In this document: positions 21,082 through 30,912 of the stretch, in pieces | Layout: every line of letters begins with the position of its first letter | Numbering within the stretch: position 1 is the stretch's first letter | Source of the DNA: Marinobacter manganoxydans MnI7-9 | GTDB lineage: Bacteria; Pseudomonadota; Gammaproteobacteria; Pseudomonadales; Oleiphilaceae | NCBI RefSeq assembly: GCF_000235625.1 | Contig: NZ_AGTR01000028.1 | Coordinates: 1 to 64,000, forward strand | DNA: 64,000 nucleotides | Direction of reading: 5' to 3' | Notes under the pieces: generated by a model | Told to the model about the DNA's origin: nothing | Databases searched by the model: none | What the model saw: only the letters and a program-made list of their open reading frames with translations | Position numbers and translations under genes: made by a program

Positions 21082-22268
21082 TGACCAATAAATACTATGA
21101 GTTCTTCTGCCCGGTAAAAGTCATTGCCGGCAAGGCCGCCCTTGAACACATCCCTTACGAGCTGACCGGAATGGCTGCCAAACGGCCAATGATCGTAACC
21201 GACAAGGGCGTGCGGGCTGCGGGCCTCCTGGAACCCGTGATCGCAGCTTGCGAGGAAAGCGGGCTGGAAATAACCACCATCTATGATGACGTTCCGCCTG
21301 ACTCCTCGACCACGGTGGTACGCGATATCGCCGGCATCTATCGTCAGGAAAAGTGCGACTCCATCATCGCCGTGGGCGGCGGTTCGGCGATCGATACCGG
21401 CAAGGCCGTCAACATCCTGGTTTCCGAGGGTGGTGACGATATCGCCAAGTACAGCGGTGCCGGTGTGCTCAAGCACCCCCTGAAACCGTTTTTCGTTGTG
21501 CCGACAACGGCCGGCACCGGCTCCGAAGTCACCTCTGTTGCCGTGATTACCGATGAGGCCAAGGGCGTCAAGCTCCCCTTCACGTCATCGTTCCTGCTTC
21601 CGAACGCAGCCATCATTGATCCGCGCATGACGCTCACTCTGCCGCCCCACATCACTGCGGCAACGGCGATGGATGCCATGACCCATGCAACGGAAGCCTT
21701 CACCTGTATGGCCAAGAACCCGCTGAGCGATGCCTACGCCACTGCGGCGATCAAGAAGATCAGCCACTCCCTGCTTAACGTGATGGACAACCCGAAAGAC
21801 AGTGACGGCCGTTTGGAACTTGCCCAGGCCTCGACCATGGCTGGCATTGCCTTCTCAAATTCCATGGTAGGTCTGGTGCACGCGCTCGGGCACGCCACCG
21901 GTGCTATCTGTCATCTGCCTCATGGTCTGTGCATGAGCCTGTACCTGCCCTATGCACTGGAGTACAACCTGGAAACCATCCGGGAGCCTCTGGGCGAGCT
22001 GCTGCTTTACCTGGAAGGCCCGGAAGTGTTTGCAGCTACGCCGGCAAGCCGCCGGGCAGAGGCCAGTATTTCCGCCATTCGCAAGCTGCGTGACGCCCTG
22101 TACAAGCGCTGCCAATTGCCACGCACGCTGAAGGAAACCGGCAAGGTAACCGAAGATCAGCTGGACCACATCGCCGAGATGGCGTTGGATGATGGCTCCA
22201 TCATGTTCAATCCGAAGGAAGTGACACTGGAAGATGCCCGCGCCGTTCTGCGACGCGCCTGGGCCTGA
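21081..22268 (+). CDS. Iron-containing (group III) alcohol dehydrogenase
   Basis: A 395-residue NAD(P)-dependent dehydrogenase of the iron-activated family. The dinucleotide loop DSIIAVGGGSAIDTGKAVNIL (about 93-113), PTTAGTGSEVTSVAVI and the metal-ligand segments DAMTHATEA and HALGHATGAICHLPHG are all intact. It starts at ATG 21081 inside the TGATG overlap with the SCP2-like gene; a GTG at 21078 is an alternative. In Marinobacter and related hydrocarbon users such enzymes oxidise medium or long alcohols, but the substrate cannot be read here. Confidence 0.92.
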   Translation: MTNKYYEFFCPVKVIAGKAALEHIPYELTGMAAKRPMIVTDKGVRAAGLLEPVIAACEESGLEITTIYDDVPPDSSTTVVRDIAGIYRQEKCDSIIAVGGGSAIDTGKAVNILVSEGGDDIAKYSGAGVLKHPLKPFFVVPTTAGTGSEVTSVAVITDEAKGVKLPFTSSFLLPNAAIIDPRMTLTLPPHITAATAMDAMTHATEAFTCMAKNPLSDAYATAAIKKISHSLLNVMDNPKDSDGRLELAQASTMAGIAFSNSMVGLVHALGHATGAICHLPHGLCMSLYLPYALEYNLETIREPLGELLLYLEGPEVFAATPASRRAEASISAIRKLRDALYKRCQLPRTLKETGKVTEDQLDHIAEMALDDGSIMFNPKEVTLEDARAVLRRAWA

Positions 22269-22278
22269 TCTGGCATGC

Positions 22279-22300
22279 AGGGCCCCCGCTTGGGGGCCCT
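22279..22300 (+). terminator. Hairpin after the alcohol dehydrogenase
   Basis: A perfect 9-bp GC-rich stem (AGGGCCCCC/GGGGGCCCT) with loop GCTT lies 11 bases after the stop codon. No T-run follows. Confidence 0.5.
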
Positions 22301-22438
22301 CCGTTCGGATTGTCTGAAGATAGAATTCAAATCATTGAAAATAATCGGGGAAGAGAGGACAATTAGTTACTTCTGGCAGGGAAGATAGCCGGGTTCGTTT
22401 TCCACCTACAGTACTGTTTCGTAGAGAGCCCCCTCCTC

Positions 22439-23209
22439 ATGAAAAACCGACTTTCCTGCCGCTTCTCTCCCATTCTGGCCGCCCTCCTGTTTGCTCTGGC
22501 GACACTTTCGCCTTCTGTATTTGCCTCTAAGGAAAAACAGGTTTTCCGTTTCAATGTTTCTCCAAACGGTTACCCACCCTACCTTATCGTGCATCAGAAC
22601 CAACCCTCAGGAATCATGTGGGATGTGGTGTCCGTGGTTGCCCGCCGCCTTGGCTACACGGTAATCGCGGAGCAGATACCACGAAAACGGGTTGATCAGA
22701 TGCTGCTTGAGGGTTACATCGACGGAACGCCGAGGGCCCGGGAGTGGGCCGATGATCCGGAGCAATTCCTGTTTACCGACCCGGTGGTGGACATCGAAGA
22801 GGTGTTTTTCGTTCCAGCGGAATCGGGGTTCTCCTACCAGAGCCCCGACGACCTGATTTCAAAAACCATCGTCACCCATCTTGGCTACCGCTATCCATTG
22901 CTCGAGCCCTACTTCGAAGAAGGTCGGATACGCCGCTTTGATGTTTCCCGGGACAAGGACATGTTTACCTTCGTGCTGCACGGCGACCGTTTTGATGCCG
23001 CCATCGCTGACCGGCTCGTGGGCAAGTGGATCCTGCGGAATGAGGGGCTGCGGCAGCACTTCGATATTACCCGCGAGAGCATCAGCAATTATGGCTTCAG
23101 GCTGATGTTGCGTAAGGACTGGCACTCCTTTGCCAATCGATTTAATGAAGAGTTGGCCAAGATGAAGAAGAATGGCGAACTCGACGCCATTCTTGCCAAT
23201 TACCGTTAG
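22439..23209 (+). CDS. Periplasmic solute-binding protein, family 3 type
   Basis: A 256-residue protein with a signal peptide (residues 1 to about 29, ending SVFAS) and the fold of amino-acid type extracellular solute-binding proteins (FNVSPNGYPPYLIV, SGIMWDVVSVVARRLGY, RVDQMLLEGYIDG). No permease or ATPase gene is next to it, so it is an orphan. It may serve a distant transporter or a sensor. The ribosome site is weak. The stop codon lies 9 bases from the convergent ybbP stop. Confidence 0.85.
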   Translation: MKNRLSCRFSPILAALLFALATLSPSVFASKEKQVFRFNVSPNGYPPYLIVHQNQPSGIMWDVVSVVARRLGYTVIAEQIPRKRVDQMLLEGYIDGTPRAREWADDPEQFLFTDPVVDIEEVFFVPAESGFSYQSPDDLISKTIVTHLGYRYPLLEPYFEEGRIRRFDVSRDKDMFTFVLHGDRFDAAIADRLVGKWILRNEGLRQHFDITRESISNYGFRLMLRKDWHSFANRFNEELAKMKKNGELDAILANYR

Positions 23210-23218
23210 TCGCCGCCT

Positions 23219-25705
23219 CTACTCCAGACGCCTGAGCAACAGCATTGGCGAGACGCTCAGAACCGGACGAAGCTGCCAGCGGCCAAACAGGGCCAGAACG
23301 ACAGCACTCACCAGCGGGATGGGCAGTACCACGTGCCAGTGCCATTGGAATGCACCCTCGAACATCCTGAATTGAAGCGCCCAGACTGCCGCTTCGGCGG
23401 CAACCACTCCAAGCACACCCGCAAAACCACCCAGCAACGCAAATTCGAGCATGGTGCTGCGAACCAGCAACCTCTGGCGCCCGCCAAGTGTTCGCAGCAG
23501 CGCGCCTTCCCGCTGTCGATCCTGAAGCGTCGCACTGACGACTGCAGCCATCACCACCAGCGCGGCGGCAAGGATCAACGCCAGAATGGCTTCAATCGCC
23601 TGGGTTACCTGACGGACGATCTCCTGGATCCGCTCGATCACATGATCAATTTCCAGAACGGAAACCGTCGGGAACTGCCGGGAAAATTCGTTCAGGGCAT
23701 CTTTCTTGTCCTTGGGCAGGTAAAAACTGGTAATCCAGGTCGCGGGCATCTCGGTGAGCCCGCCCTCCGGCGGGAACGCCATGTAGAAATTGGGCTTCAT
23801 GCTGTCCCACTGGACCGTCCGAATACTGGTGACGGCTTCTGTCACCTTTTCCGAGCCAATGGTGAACGTCAGTTCGTCGCCCAGTGACAGTCCCAGCTTT
23901 CCGGCCAGCTCCGCTTCCACCGAGACACCTTCCTTCTGGTTTTCACCAAACCAGGCGCCCTCGACTATCTCGTTGTCGTCCGGCAAGGCCGACATCCAGG
24001 TCAGGTTCAGTTCACGGTTGAGAGCATTAACATTCTCATCCTTGCTGACCGTTTCCTTGACTGGCTGACCATTGAGTTCGGTCAAGCGTCCTCGAACCAT
24101 CGGGTAAAGTTTGTCCAGTGGCTGGCCACGCTCCTGCCAGAACGAATCGACGTCCTCGACCGCTTCCGGTGCAATATTGATCAGGAAATGATTGGGCGCG
24201 TCATCCGGCAACTGGGCCTGCCAGTCTGTCAACAAAGAGGTACGCACCAATATCAGCGTGGCCGCCAGCATCAACGTCATCGCAAATACGGCAATCTGGG
24301 AAAGACTGGCCCGGCGATGCCGGTACAGCCCCACCAGGGCCAAACGCCAGGCGTTACCACCGCCGCGAACCTTGCGCAGTGTTGCAACCAACAGCCAACC
24401 CACCAGGCCAAGTGCCCCGAGCAGCAACGCAAGCCCCCCCAGAAGGGAAACCACCAGGGCAAGTTCGCCCGCATACATCCACACAAGCCCGAAAACCGCC
24501 ACAATGGCAATTATCATATCCGGCAGGGCCTCGCGCCCGGTTTCACCGGGCTGGCTGCGCAGTACACGCATCGCCGGAACATTGCGAAGCCTGCGAACGG
24601 GAGGATAGGCAAACGCAAACAGAGAGACCAGTGCCGTCAGCAAGGCGGGCACCAATGCAGACGGATCGAGCTGAAATTCCACCGGGCGCTCAAGCACCTG
24701 GCTCAGCATGTGAATCAGCAACCAGTACAGCGGCATCGCGACCAGCAGTCCGCCCACGATCCCGGTGACACCCCAGAGCGCGAGGCGCTTGAGGTACAGA
24801 CCGCCAATACCCGCACCGCTGAGCCCCAGCGTTTTCAGAAGTGCCACGGTATCGCGCTGGGAAAGGGCATACTGACGACTCGCCACAGCCACGGCCACGG
24901 CGGCAAGCAGGACTGCAAGACTGCCACCCAACAGCAGGAATCGCTCGGCTCGCTCGAGTGAGCGCGAGAAGGTCTCGCCATCCCGGACACCCGCCCATTC
25001 ATGACTGGGTTCGAGTCTGGGTTCCAACCATTGGTAGTACGATTCCAGCGCAGCTTCATCACCGGCAAACAGGTAGACGTATTCAACCCGGCTGCCCTCC
25101 TGGATGACCCCGGTGGCGGCCACATCATCCACATGCATCATCACGCGGGGGGCCAGTGCCGACAGCCGGAAACCGCCGTCCGGCTCCCGGATGAGCAGGC
25201 CGGACACGGTAAGATTCAGATTACCAACTTCAAGCGACTCGCCGACTTCGAGATCCAGCAGCCTGAGCAAGCGCGGGTTGATCCAGACCTCTCCTGGCCC
25301 GGGCCCCTGATTTACCAGCTCCCGGGTACCTGTCGGGTTCCGCTGGATTTCGATATCGCCACGAAGCGGATATTCATTGCTCACGGCCTTGACTGACACC
25401 AGCTGGAAATTCTCGTCACCGAACACCATGGTGGAGAATTCCACCATTCGACCGGTTTTCAGGCCCTGATCGGCGGCTTCCTGAAGCCAGGCGTCCGGAA
25501 TCGGTCGGCCATTCTCTGCCTCAAGCTGGCGATCCGCTGCCAGGAACGAGCTGGCTGAAGAAACCAGGGTGCGTTGAAGCTGACTGGCAAACAGGGCAAT
25601 GGTGGCGACAGTGGCAACGGCGATGATGAGAGCGGCCAGAACGACGCGAACATCCCGTTCCCGCCAGTCCCGGCGAACCGACATGAGTTTTTTTGCAGCA
25701 GCCAT
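23219..25705 (-). CDS. ybbP: ABC transporter permease, YbbP type (FtsX-like)
   Basis: An 828-residue inner-membrane permease with two FtsX-like halves. An N-terminal membrane anchor (about 20-45) is followed by a large periplasmic region, then a transmembrane bundle (about 255-400). Further membrane segments at about 400-490, a second periplasmic domain, and a C-terminal bundle (about 695-800, ALILAAALVVMAAVVSATLQDRQREGALLRTLGG) complete it. The start overlaps the ybbA stop by one base. Together they form a MacB/LolCDE-type machine. As in E. coli the pair is divergent from tesA; the transported substrate is unknown. Confidence 0.9.
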   Translation of the reverse strand: MAAAKKLMSVRRDWRERDVRVVLAALIIAVATVATIALFASQLQRTLVSSASSFLAADRQLEAENGRPIPDAWLQEAADQGLKTGRMVEFSTMVFGDENFQLVSVKAVSNEYPLRGDIEIQRNPTGTRELVNQGPGPGEVWINPRLLRLLDLEVGESLEVGNLNLTVSGLLIREPDGGFRLSALAPRVMMHVDDVAATGVIQEGSRVEYVYLFAGDEAALESYYQWLEPRLEPSHEWAGVRDGETFSRSLERAERFLLLGGSLAVLLAAVAVAVASRQYALSQRDTVALLKTLGLSGAGIGGLYLKRLALWGVTGIVGGLLVAMPLYWLLIHMLSQVLERPVEFQLDPSALVPALLTALVSLFAFAYPPVRRLRNVPAMRVLRSQPGETGREALPDMIIAIVAVFGLVWMYAGELALVVSLLGGLALLLGALGLVGWLLVATLRKVRGGGNAWRLALVGLYRHRRASLSQIAVFAMTLMLAATLILVRTSLLTDWQAQLPDDAPNHFLINIAPEAVEDVDSFWQERGQPLDKLYPMVRGRLTELNGQPVKETVSKDENVNALNRELNLTWMSALPDDNEIVEGAWFGENQKEGVSVEAELAGKLGLSLGDELTFTIGSEKVTEAVTSIRTVQWDSMKPNFYMAFPPEGGLTEMPATWITSFYLPKDKKDALNEFSRQFPTVSVLEIDHVIERIQEIVRQVTQAIEAILALILAAALVVMAAVVSATLQDRQREGALLRTLGGRQRLLVRSTMLEFALLGGFAGVLGVVAAEAAVWALQFRMFEGAFQWHWHVVLPIPLVSAVVLALFGRWQLRPVLSVSPMLLLRRLE

Positions 25706-26433
25706 CAGTGCGCCATCTCCTGGGCTGCTTCCGGTTCGCTCAGAACGCCGGCTTCAATATGGAACTGCCGATTGCAGCGAGCCGCCAGGTGTTCATCGTG
25801 GGTTACCATCACCAGCGTTGTGCCCTGCTCCCGGTTCAACGCCATCAAGAGATCAGACACTGCCTGACCGGTGCGGTTATCCAGGTTGCCCGTCGGCTCG
25901 TCAGCGAACAGGATCAGCGGCTCAGACGCAAATGCCCGCGCGATGGCAACCCGCTGCTGCTCACCACCGGAGAGCTGTCTGGGTGTGTGGGTCAGCCGTT
26001 CGCCAAGCCCAACCCGTTCCAGTAGCTCACGGGCCCTCTTCTCCGGCGACGCCATGCCGGCAAGTTCCAGCGGCAACATAACGTTCTCGAGCGCGGTTAG
26101 CGCCGGCAAAAGCTGGAAAGACTGGAATACAAAACCAACCCGGTGTGCGCGGAGTTTTGCCCGCTCATCCTCGCTGAGCTTGCTGATCACCGAGCCGTCC
26201 AGCTCCACCGTCCCCTCGCTGGGCGTATCAAGACCCGCCAGCAAACCCAACAGGGTGGTTTTACCAGAACCGGAGCGCCCGACAATGGCTACGGATTCTC
26301 CCCGATTGATTTCGAGAGTGACCCCTTGCAAGATCGTGAGCGTATCGGTTTCAACACTGACGCGGTGGGTCAGGTTATCTACCCGTAACATTGGGCTCTG
26401 GCTATCCGGGTTAACATTGGTCATCTGATTCAC
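25705..26433 (-). CDS. ybbA: ABC transporter ATP-binding protein, YbbA type
   Basis: A 242-residue ATPase of the LolD/MacB-like family. Walker [18 protein letters not shown]-loop [18 protein letters not shown], signature [16 protein letters not shown], Walker [14 protein letters not shown] and switch His in MVTHDEHLA are all present. The start is GTG 26433, supported by GGGAG 5 bases upstream; ATG 26424 is the alternative. It pairs with the FtsX-like permease downstream. Promoters for it and for divergent tesA must share about 50 bases. Confidence 0.93.
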   Translation of the reverse strand: MNQMTNVNPDSQSPMLRVDNLTHRVSVETDTLTILQGVTLEINRGESVAIVGRSGSGKTTLLGLLAGLDTPSEGTVELDGSVISKLSEDERAKLRAHRVGFVFQSFQLLPALTALENVMLPLELAGMASPEKRARELLERVGLGERLTHTPRQLSGGEQQRVAIARAFASEPLILFADEPTGNLDNRTGQAVSDLLMALNREQGTTLVMVTHDEHLAARCNRQFHIEAGVLSEPEAAQEMAH

Positions 26434-26486
26434 GGAATCTCCCGATCCTGGGTCTCGAAAACGGCTTAAAGGTGTATTGGTTGTCT

Positions 26487-27116
26487 ATGCATACGGCATT
26501 GGTGTACGTCAGATCAATTCTTTTTCTCGTGTTTGCCGTGCTGGCGCTGCCGGCAGTGGCCAGTCAAAACACGCTGCTCATCGTAGGTGACAGCCTCAGT
26601 GCGGCCTATGGAGTGCCCTCCGAAACTGCCTGGGTGCAGTTGCTGAGAAACCGGCTCGAGAGCAAAGGGTTGAGCGACTGGGAAGTGGTCAATGCCAGCA
26701 TCAGCGGAGAAACCACGGATGGCGGTGCCCGCCGGCTGCCTGATCTCCTTGAGGAGAACGAGCCCGACGTCGTGGTCATTGAATTGGGTGGCAATGATGG
26801 CCTTCGCGGCTTCCCCCCCAACGTAATCGAATCCAATCTCGCCTCCATGATCGAAAAGGTGCAGACCTCGGGTGCTCGCGCCGTACTGGTGGGCATGCAG
26901 ATACCGCCCAACTACGGACAGCGCTACACAGAGATGTTTGCCGAAATCTATCCGAAGCTGTCTGACCGATACGACACCGCGTTGGTTCCCTTTTTCCTCG
27001 ACGGCATCTACAACCAGGCCGGGTTGATGCAGGACGACGGGATTCACCCGACCGAGGAAGCCCAGGGCAAACTGCTGGAGAATGTCTGGCCGGTGCTCAA
27101 ACCGATCCTGCAATAA
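26487..27116 (+). CDS. tesA: Multifunctional acyl-CoA thioesterase/arylesterase TesA
   Basis: A 209-residue periplasmic GDSL (SGNH) hydrolase. The signal peptide covers residues 1 to about 26 (ending PAVAS). Catalytic Ser36 is in GDSLSAAYG, the oxyanion residues are in ELGGNDGLRG, and the Asp/His pair is in DDGIHPTEEAQ. It matches TesA/arylesterase in length and in its divergent position next to ybbA-ybbP, an arrangement also found in E. coli. The start is ATG 26487; GTG 26472 would add five residues. It ends 7 bases from the convergent YheT-like gene. Confidence 0.92.
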   Translation: MHTALVYVRSILFLVFAVLALPAVASQNTLLIVGDSLSAAYGVPSETAWVQLLRNRLESKGLSDWEVVNASISGETTDGGARRLPDLLEENEPDVVVIELGGNDGLRGFPPNVIESNLASMIEKVQTSGARAVLVGMQIPPNYGQRYTEMFAEIYPKLSDRYDTALVPFFLDGIYNQAGLMQDDGIHPTEEAQGKLLENVWPVLKPILQ

Positions 27117-27123
27117 AGATGGT

Positions 27124-28089
27124 TCAGGTCAATCCCTGGAGGAATGCCAGCGCACGGCGCTCTGACCAATAAAAGCCATCTTTCGAATGCTCGACAAACC
27201 CGACGTGGCCGCCCCAACGAGGAGCTTCGAGGCGCACATGAGCGCCCAGCTCCCGCCGGGATTCCGGAAAACAGCGCGCCGACAGAAATGGGTCGTCAGC
27301 GGCATTCACCATCAGCGCCGGCACGCGGATATCTCGCATTCGCCCCAATGCTGAACACTGGGCCCAGTAATCCCGGGCATTGCGGAAACCGTGCAGAGGC
27401 GCGGTGTAGCGGTCATCAAACTCATGAAAGCTGCGAATGGCATCAAACCCCGAAATATCAATCAGGTCCGGAAACCTCTCCGCCTTTTCCTCCATTTTTA
27501 CCTTCAGATCCCGGAGAAAGCGCTGCATGTAGATCTTCCTGCTGGGCAACGCCAGCATATCTGCGCTGCCGGCCAGGTCGCAGGGAACCGAATAGGCAAC
27601 GGCTCCGCAGATCCGGCTATCAACACGCTCGCCCTGTTCGCCCAGATAAAGCAGCGTCAAATTGCCCCCCATGCTGAACCCGGAAAGAAACAGGGTGTCG
27701 TAAGCACCTGACAACCCGTGGTTGACCACCAGGCCGAGATCCTCGGTGGCGCCGCTGTGATAGAACCTCGGTTGCCGATTCATAACCCCGCCGCAAGAGC
27801 GGAAGTTCCAGGCAAGAACATCCCAGCCTTCCCGAAGCAGGGCGCGAGTTAAACCGAGCACGTAGGGCCGCCTGCTGTGACCTTCCAGACCGTGAGACAG
27901 GATGGCCAGGCGATCGCTACCCTGCCGGTACCAGTCCAGGTGCAGTTCGTCGTCATCCGGTGTAGCGATCACTTCCGGCTCCGGTTCCACCATCGGGACT
28001 TTGCGAAACAGTGTGGGCCAGACAGACTGAACGTGGCCATTGCGCAACCACGGCGGGGGCCGGTAGTGAAGAGTCCTGCTTTCGTACAA
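27124..28089 (-). CDS. Alpha/beta hydrolase, YheT family
   Basis: A 321-residue alpha/beta hydrolase. RNGHVQSVWPTL near the N-terminus, LSHGLEGHSRRPYVLGL, WNFRSCGG and the nucleophile elbow LSGFSMGGNL (Ser about 146) mark the YheT/EMB8 group of carboxylesterases. The catalytic Asp is in NAADDPFLS and the His in WGGHVGF. No signal peptide is seen. The natural substrate is unknown. A single-gene unit between tesA and tRNA-Asn. Confidence 0.88.
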   Translation of the reverse strand: MYESRTLHYRPPPWLRNGHVQSVWPTLFRKVPMVEPEPEVIATPDDDELHLDWYRQGSDRLAILSHGLEGHSRRPYVLGLTRALLREGWDVLAWNFRSCGGVMNRQPRFYHSGATEDLGLVVNHGLSGAYDTLFLSGFSMGGNLTLLYLGEQGERVDSRICGAVAYSVPCDLAGSADMLALPSRKIYMQRFLRDLKVKMEEKAERFPDLIDISGFDAIRSFHEFDDRYTAPLHGFRNARDYWAQCSALGRMRDIRVPALMVNAADDPFLSARCFPESRRELGAHVRLEAPRWGGHVGFVEHSKDGFYWSERRALAFLQGLT

Positions 28090-28113
28090 TTTTTAGCCTT
28101 TCATATCAGGGGG

Positions 28114-28142
28114 TTGACCCCGTAAACCAAAGCGCTTAATAT
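28114..28142 (+). promoter_or_regulatory. tRNA-Asn promoter (first copy)
   Basis: TTGACC (28114-28119), a 17-base spacer and TAATAT (28137-28142), then a GC-rich discriminator GCGCGCC typical of growth-rate-controlled stable RNA promoters. The second tRNA-Asn has the same arrangement. Confidence 0.75.
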
Positions 28143-28161
28143 GCGCGCCACTTGATGCTGT

Positions 28162-28237
28162 TCCCCGATAGCTCAGTTGGTAGAGCAACGGACTGTTAAT
28201 CCGTTTGTCGCTGGTTCGAGCCCAGCTCGGGGAGCCA
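28162..28237 (+). tRNA. tRNA-Asn (anticodon GTT)
   Basis: A 76-base cloverleaf with encoded CCA. The acceptor stem TCCCCGA pairs with TCGGGGA, the anticodon loop reads CTGTTAA, and the T-loop is TTCGAGC. Identical to the copy at 42762-42837. Confidence 0.97.
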
Positions 28238-28246
28238 CTTATTCCG

Positions 28247-28283
28247 AAATGCCGCTGATTCTTCTGAACCAGCGGCATTTTTC
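28247..28283 (+). terminator. Rho-independent terminator after tRNA-Asn
   Basis: An 11-bp stem AAATGCCGCTG/CAGCGGCATTT (28247-28257 with 28270-28280) with a T-run TTTTT. Confidence 0.9.
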
Positions 28284-28293
28284 GTTTACGGCC

Positions 28294-29583
28294 TCAGAAA
28301 ATCTGCTCGCGCTGCATGAATTCGGTCAGCACGCGGAACAACGTGAACCCATCCTCGGTGCCAATCAGCTCCCGAATGGAATGCATACCGAACTGGGGCA
28401 CGCCAATATCCAGCGTGGTTACACCCAGGTTCCCCGCCGTCAGGGGCCCAATGGTGCTGCCACAGCCCATATCGCTCCGAACCACAAAGGTCTGGTGAGG
28501 CAACCCCAGCTCGTCACTGATGTGCCGGTAAACTGCTGCCGATCGACTGTTGGTGGCGTACCGCTGGTTATGGTTGACCTTGATCACCGGCCCCTGATTG
28601 AGAATCGGGCCATGATTCTCATCATGTTTATCCATGTAATTCGGATGAATGCCATGGGCATTGTCCGCCGACACCATCATTGAGTTGGCAATAGCACGAG
28701 CCTTGCCAGCGCCGACCCAGCGGTCCAGAACCGCTGTCAGGAACGGCCCTTGTGCACCTTCGGCAGACATACTGCCAACTTCCTCGTGATCGTTGCAGAC
28801 CAGCAACGCGGCTTCGTCCCCGGAGGTTTTCAGCAGCGACTGGAGGCCAATATAACAACTCAGAAGGTTGTCCAGGCGAGCCGAGGCGATGAAATCATCA
28901 CGCAATCCGACAAACGAGGCTTCACGGGCATCGTAGAAACTGAGCTCGTACCCCAGGACCTTGCGGACAGTGAGCCCGGTCTCCGACTTGACCTGCTGGG
29001 ACAGCAGATCCACGAAGCTGGTGGTATCGCTCTCAGGAACCTGCATCAGAACCGGTGGCAGATCGGTCTGTGGGTTAACCGTGCGATTGCTGTTGGCTTC
29101 TCTATCAAGATGGATTGCCAGGCTCGGAATGAATGCCACAGGCTTACGGAAATCCACCAGGGTGTCCCGTACCTTGCCGTCTTCATCCAGCACCGTCACC
29201 CGACCGGCCAGGGAAAGATCCCGGTCAAACCAGGGATTCAGCAGCACACCACCGTACACTTCGACACCCAACTGGAAGAAGCCCTTGCGGCGGAGCTCAG
29301 GGTTCGGCTTGACCTTCAGGCAGGGGCTGTCGGTATGAGCACCCACCATGCGGATTCCCGAGGTGGTGACATCTTTGTTGCCAGCTCGGAAGGCGACAAT
29401 TGAGGAGCCGTTACGGACAACGTAATAGCCCTGGTTGCTCACCAGCGACCAGTCTTCCCGCTCATCCAGCTCCTGAAACCCGGCCGCACTCAGCCGTTGT
29501 TTCATGGTGTCGACCGCATGCCAGGGTGTGGGGGAAGTGTTCAGAAACTTCAATAAATCTTTGTTAAATTCAGCGTGTTCCAT
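28294..29583 (-). CDS. apeB: M18 family aspartyl-type aminopeptidase
   Basis: A 429-residue cytoplasmic metallo-aminopeptidase of family M18, usually a large homododecamer that trims acidic or neutral N-terminal residues. Metal ligands and catalytic residues are in [38 protein letters not shown] and [26 protein letters not shown] is the family's N-terminal signature. Start ATG 29583 has an AGGGA site; the frame to 29643 is unsupported. The symbol follows pseudomonad usage. Confidence 0.92.
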   Translation of the reverse strand: MEHAEFNKDLLKFLNTSPTPWHAVDTMKQRLSAAGFQELDEREDWSLVSNQGYYVVRNGSSIVAFRAGNKDVTTSGIRMVGAHTDSPCLKVKPNPELRRKGFFQLGVEVYGGVLLNPWFDRDLSLAGRVTVLDEDGKVRDTLVDFRKPVAFIPSLAIHLDREANSNRTVNPQTDLPPVLMQVPESDTTSFVDLLSQQVKSETGLTVRKVLGYELSFYDAREASFVGLRDDFIASARLDNLLSCYIGLQSLLKTSGDEAALLVCNDHEEVGSMSAEGAQGPFLTAVLDRWVGAGKARAIANSMMVSADNAHGIHPNYMDKHDENHGPILNQGPVIKVNHNQRYATNSRSAAVYRHISDELGLPHQTFVVRSDMGCGSTIGPLTAGNLGVTTLDIGVPQFGMHSIRELIGTEDGFTLFRVLTEFMQREQIF

Positions 29584-29704
29584 GATGTCCCTGATTAAAA
29601 GATAATTGCGCCAACAGTATGGCATGAAGCCGTAAAGCCTCATACTGCGTCAACGGACATTCCCTATAACCGGGTCACAAATCAACCATCACCGGGAGCC
29701 CAAC

Positions 29705-30190
29705 GTGCCAGCACCGAGATTTCTCGACATTGAATACTGCCAGACCGACGATGCGCTGTTTCCCACCGCCATGGCCTGGTCGCTGGAAGACGGCCGAATG
29801 AAAACCGTGGTTATCGCCCCTTCCGACGACTGGCTCCCGGAAGATGGTGACCTGGGTGATGTCGACCTTCTCTACCTTGAAGAACAGGGCGTGCCCCTGA
29901 TCGAGCTGGTCCGGGAACTGCACCAGGATCTGCCCGACCAGACCGTCTTCGTGGACGGCCTCGATCCGGACGAGATTCTGGTAGACCTCATTTTCACGGC
30001 CGTGGCACAGGAGGCCCCGTTCGAAATCGCACCCATCAGTGAGCTGATCACAGGCCTGGACAGCGAAACCCTGGAAGACCGCCGCCGCCAGCTCCTGTTC
30101 GAGGAAAGCCTGGAACCCCAGTTGCCTGAAAATGGCGTCTACGCACTGCTGCTGATGGCGCGGGAAGAGGGCCTGTTCGACGAGGATTGA
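29705..30190 (+). CDS. Conserved-looking hypothetical acidic protein
   Basis: A 161-residue, very acidic soluble protein that I do not recognise. It begins at GTG 29705 with GGAG 6 bases upstream. The N-terminus FLDIEYCQTDDALFPTAMAWSLEDG, with a DxE and a later acidic stretch VDGLDPDEILVDLIF, loosely recalls the first strands of DnaQ-type (RNase H-fold) exonucleases. The later catalytic His/Asp block is not evident, so any nuclease activity is doubtful. It has its own ribosome site and typical codon use, so it is probably a real gene. Confidence 0.7.
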   Translation: MPAPRFLDIEYCQTDDALFPTAMAWSLEDGRMKTVVIAPSDDWLPEDGDLGDVDLLYLEEQGVPLIELVRELHQDLPDQTVFVDGLDPDEILVDLIFTAVAQEAPFEIAPISELITGLDSETLEDRRRQLLFEESLEPQLPENGVYALLLMAREEGLFDED

Positions 30191-30297
30191 GAAACAGCAG
30201 GAATTGACAGGGGGAAGTGTGACACGGGTCGACGTAACAAACGGTTACACGAGGCAGAATCAGCCCGTATTCGCCCATGTCAGGAAGCCCGATAACA

Positions 30298-30906
30298 ATG
30301 AACAAGGTTGTGCGAACGCCCCTCGTCTGTCCGCTTGTCCCTGCCCTGCTCCTCGCATCCCAGGCCGCCCTGGCCCAGGAAACGCCAAGGGCCGACAAAC
30401 ACTACATCGGGCTGCTGGCAACCACCTACAACCACCGCACCATCGGTGAAAACACCAAGGAAACCGCCTGGGGCACTGGCGGAACCCTGGTGTTGGGTGG
30501 CCATATCACCGATCTGTTCCACGCCGAGCTGCGAGCCGGCGGCGGTTTCAAAGACGCCAAGGTCCCGAACAGCGACCTCACGCTGAGCGTTGACTATTAC
30601 GCCAGCTGGTACATGGGCCTGCACTACCCGATCACCGACTACGCCAACGTTTACGGCCAGTTCGGTTTTTCCTATATCCACGGTGAGGGCGAGATCAGCG
30701 ATCCCGCAAATGACCGCAACAACGCCTACCTTGATCTCGACGGCGAATTTCCGGACAGCGGTTTCAGCGTCAGCTGGATCGCCGGTCTCGACTTTGAAGT
30801 GATGGACGATACCTTCCTGGTTTTTGAAGGCGGGAAGTTGTTCGAAGACACCGCAACGGATGTGAATACCTTCCAGTTCTCCGGCGGCGTGCGCTACGAG
30901 TTCTAA
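30298..30906 (+). CDS. Outer-membrane beta-barrel protein
   Basis: A 202-residue exported protein with a signal peptide (residues 1 to about 27, ending AALAQE). Alternating hydrophobic strands follow, for example LVLGGHITDLFHAELRAGGG and ANVYGQFGFSYIHG. It ends in a terminal Phe (GGVRYEF), the signal for the Bam outer-membrane assembly machine. About eight strands are expected, as in OmpA/OmpX-like barrels. No ligand is evident. The start is ATG 30298; an upstream ATG at 30277 would add seven residues before the signal. A REP palindrome follows the stop. Confidence 0.85.
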   Translation: MNKVVRTPLVCPLVPALLLASQAALAQETPRADKHYIGLLATTYNHRTIGENTKETAWGTGGTLVLGGHITDLFHAELRAGGGFKDAKVPNSDLTLSVDYYASWYMGLHYPITDYANVYGQFGFSYIHGEGEISDPANDRNNAYLDLDGEFPDSGFSVSWIAGLDFEVMDDTFLVFEGGKLFEDTATDVNTFQFSGGVRYEF

Positions 30907-30912
30907 AGTGTC

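Noticed and set aside
22363-22603. Short minus-strand frames over the start of the solute-binding protein gene
   Set aside because: They overlap the signal peptide of a clear gene on the other strand and lack ribosome sites.
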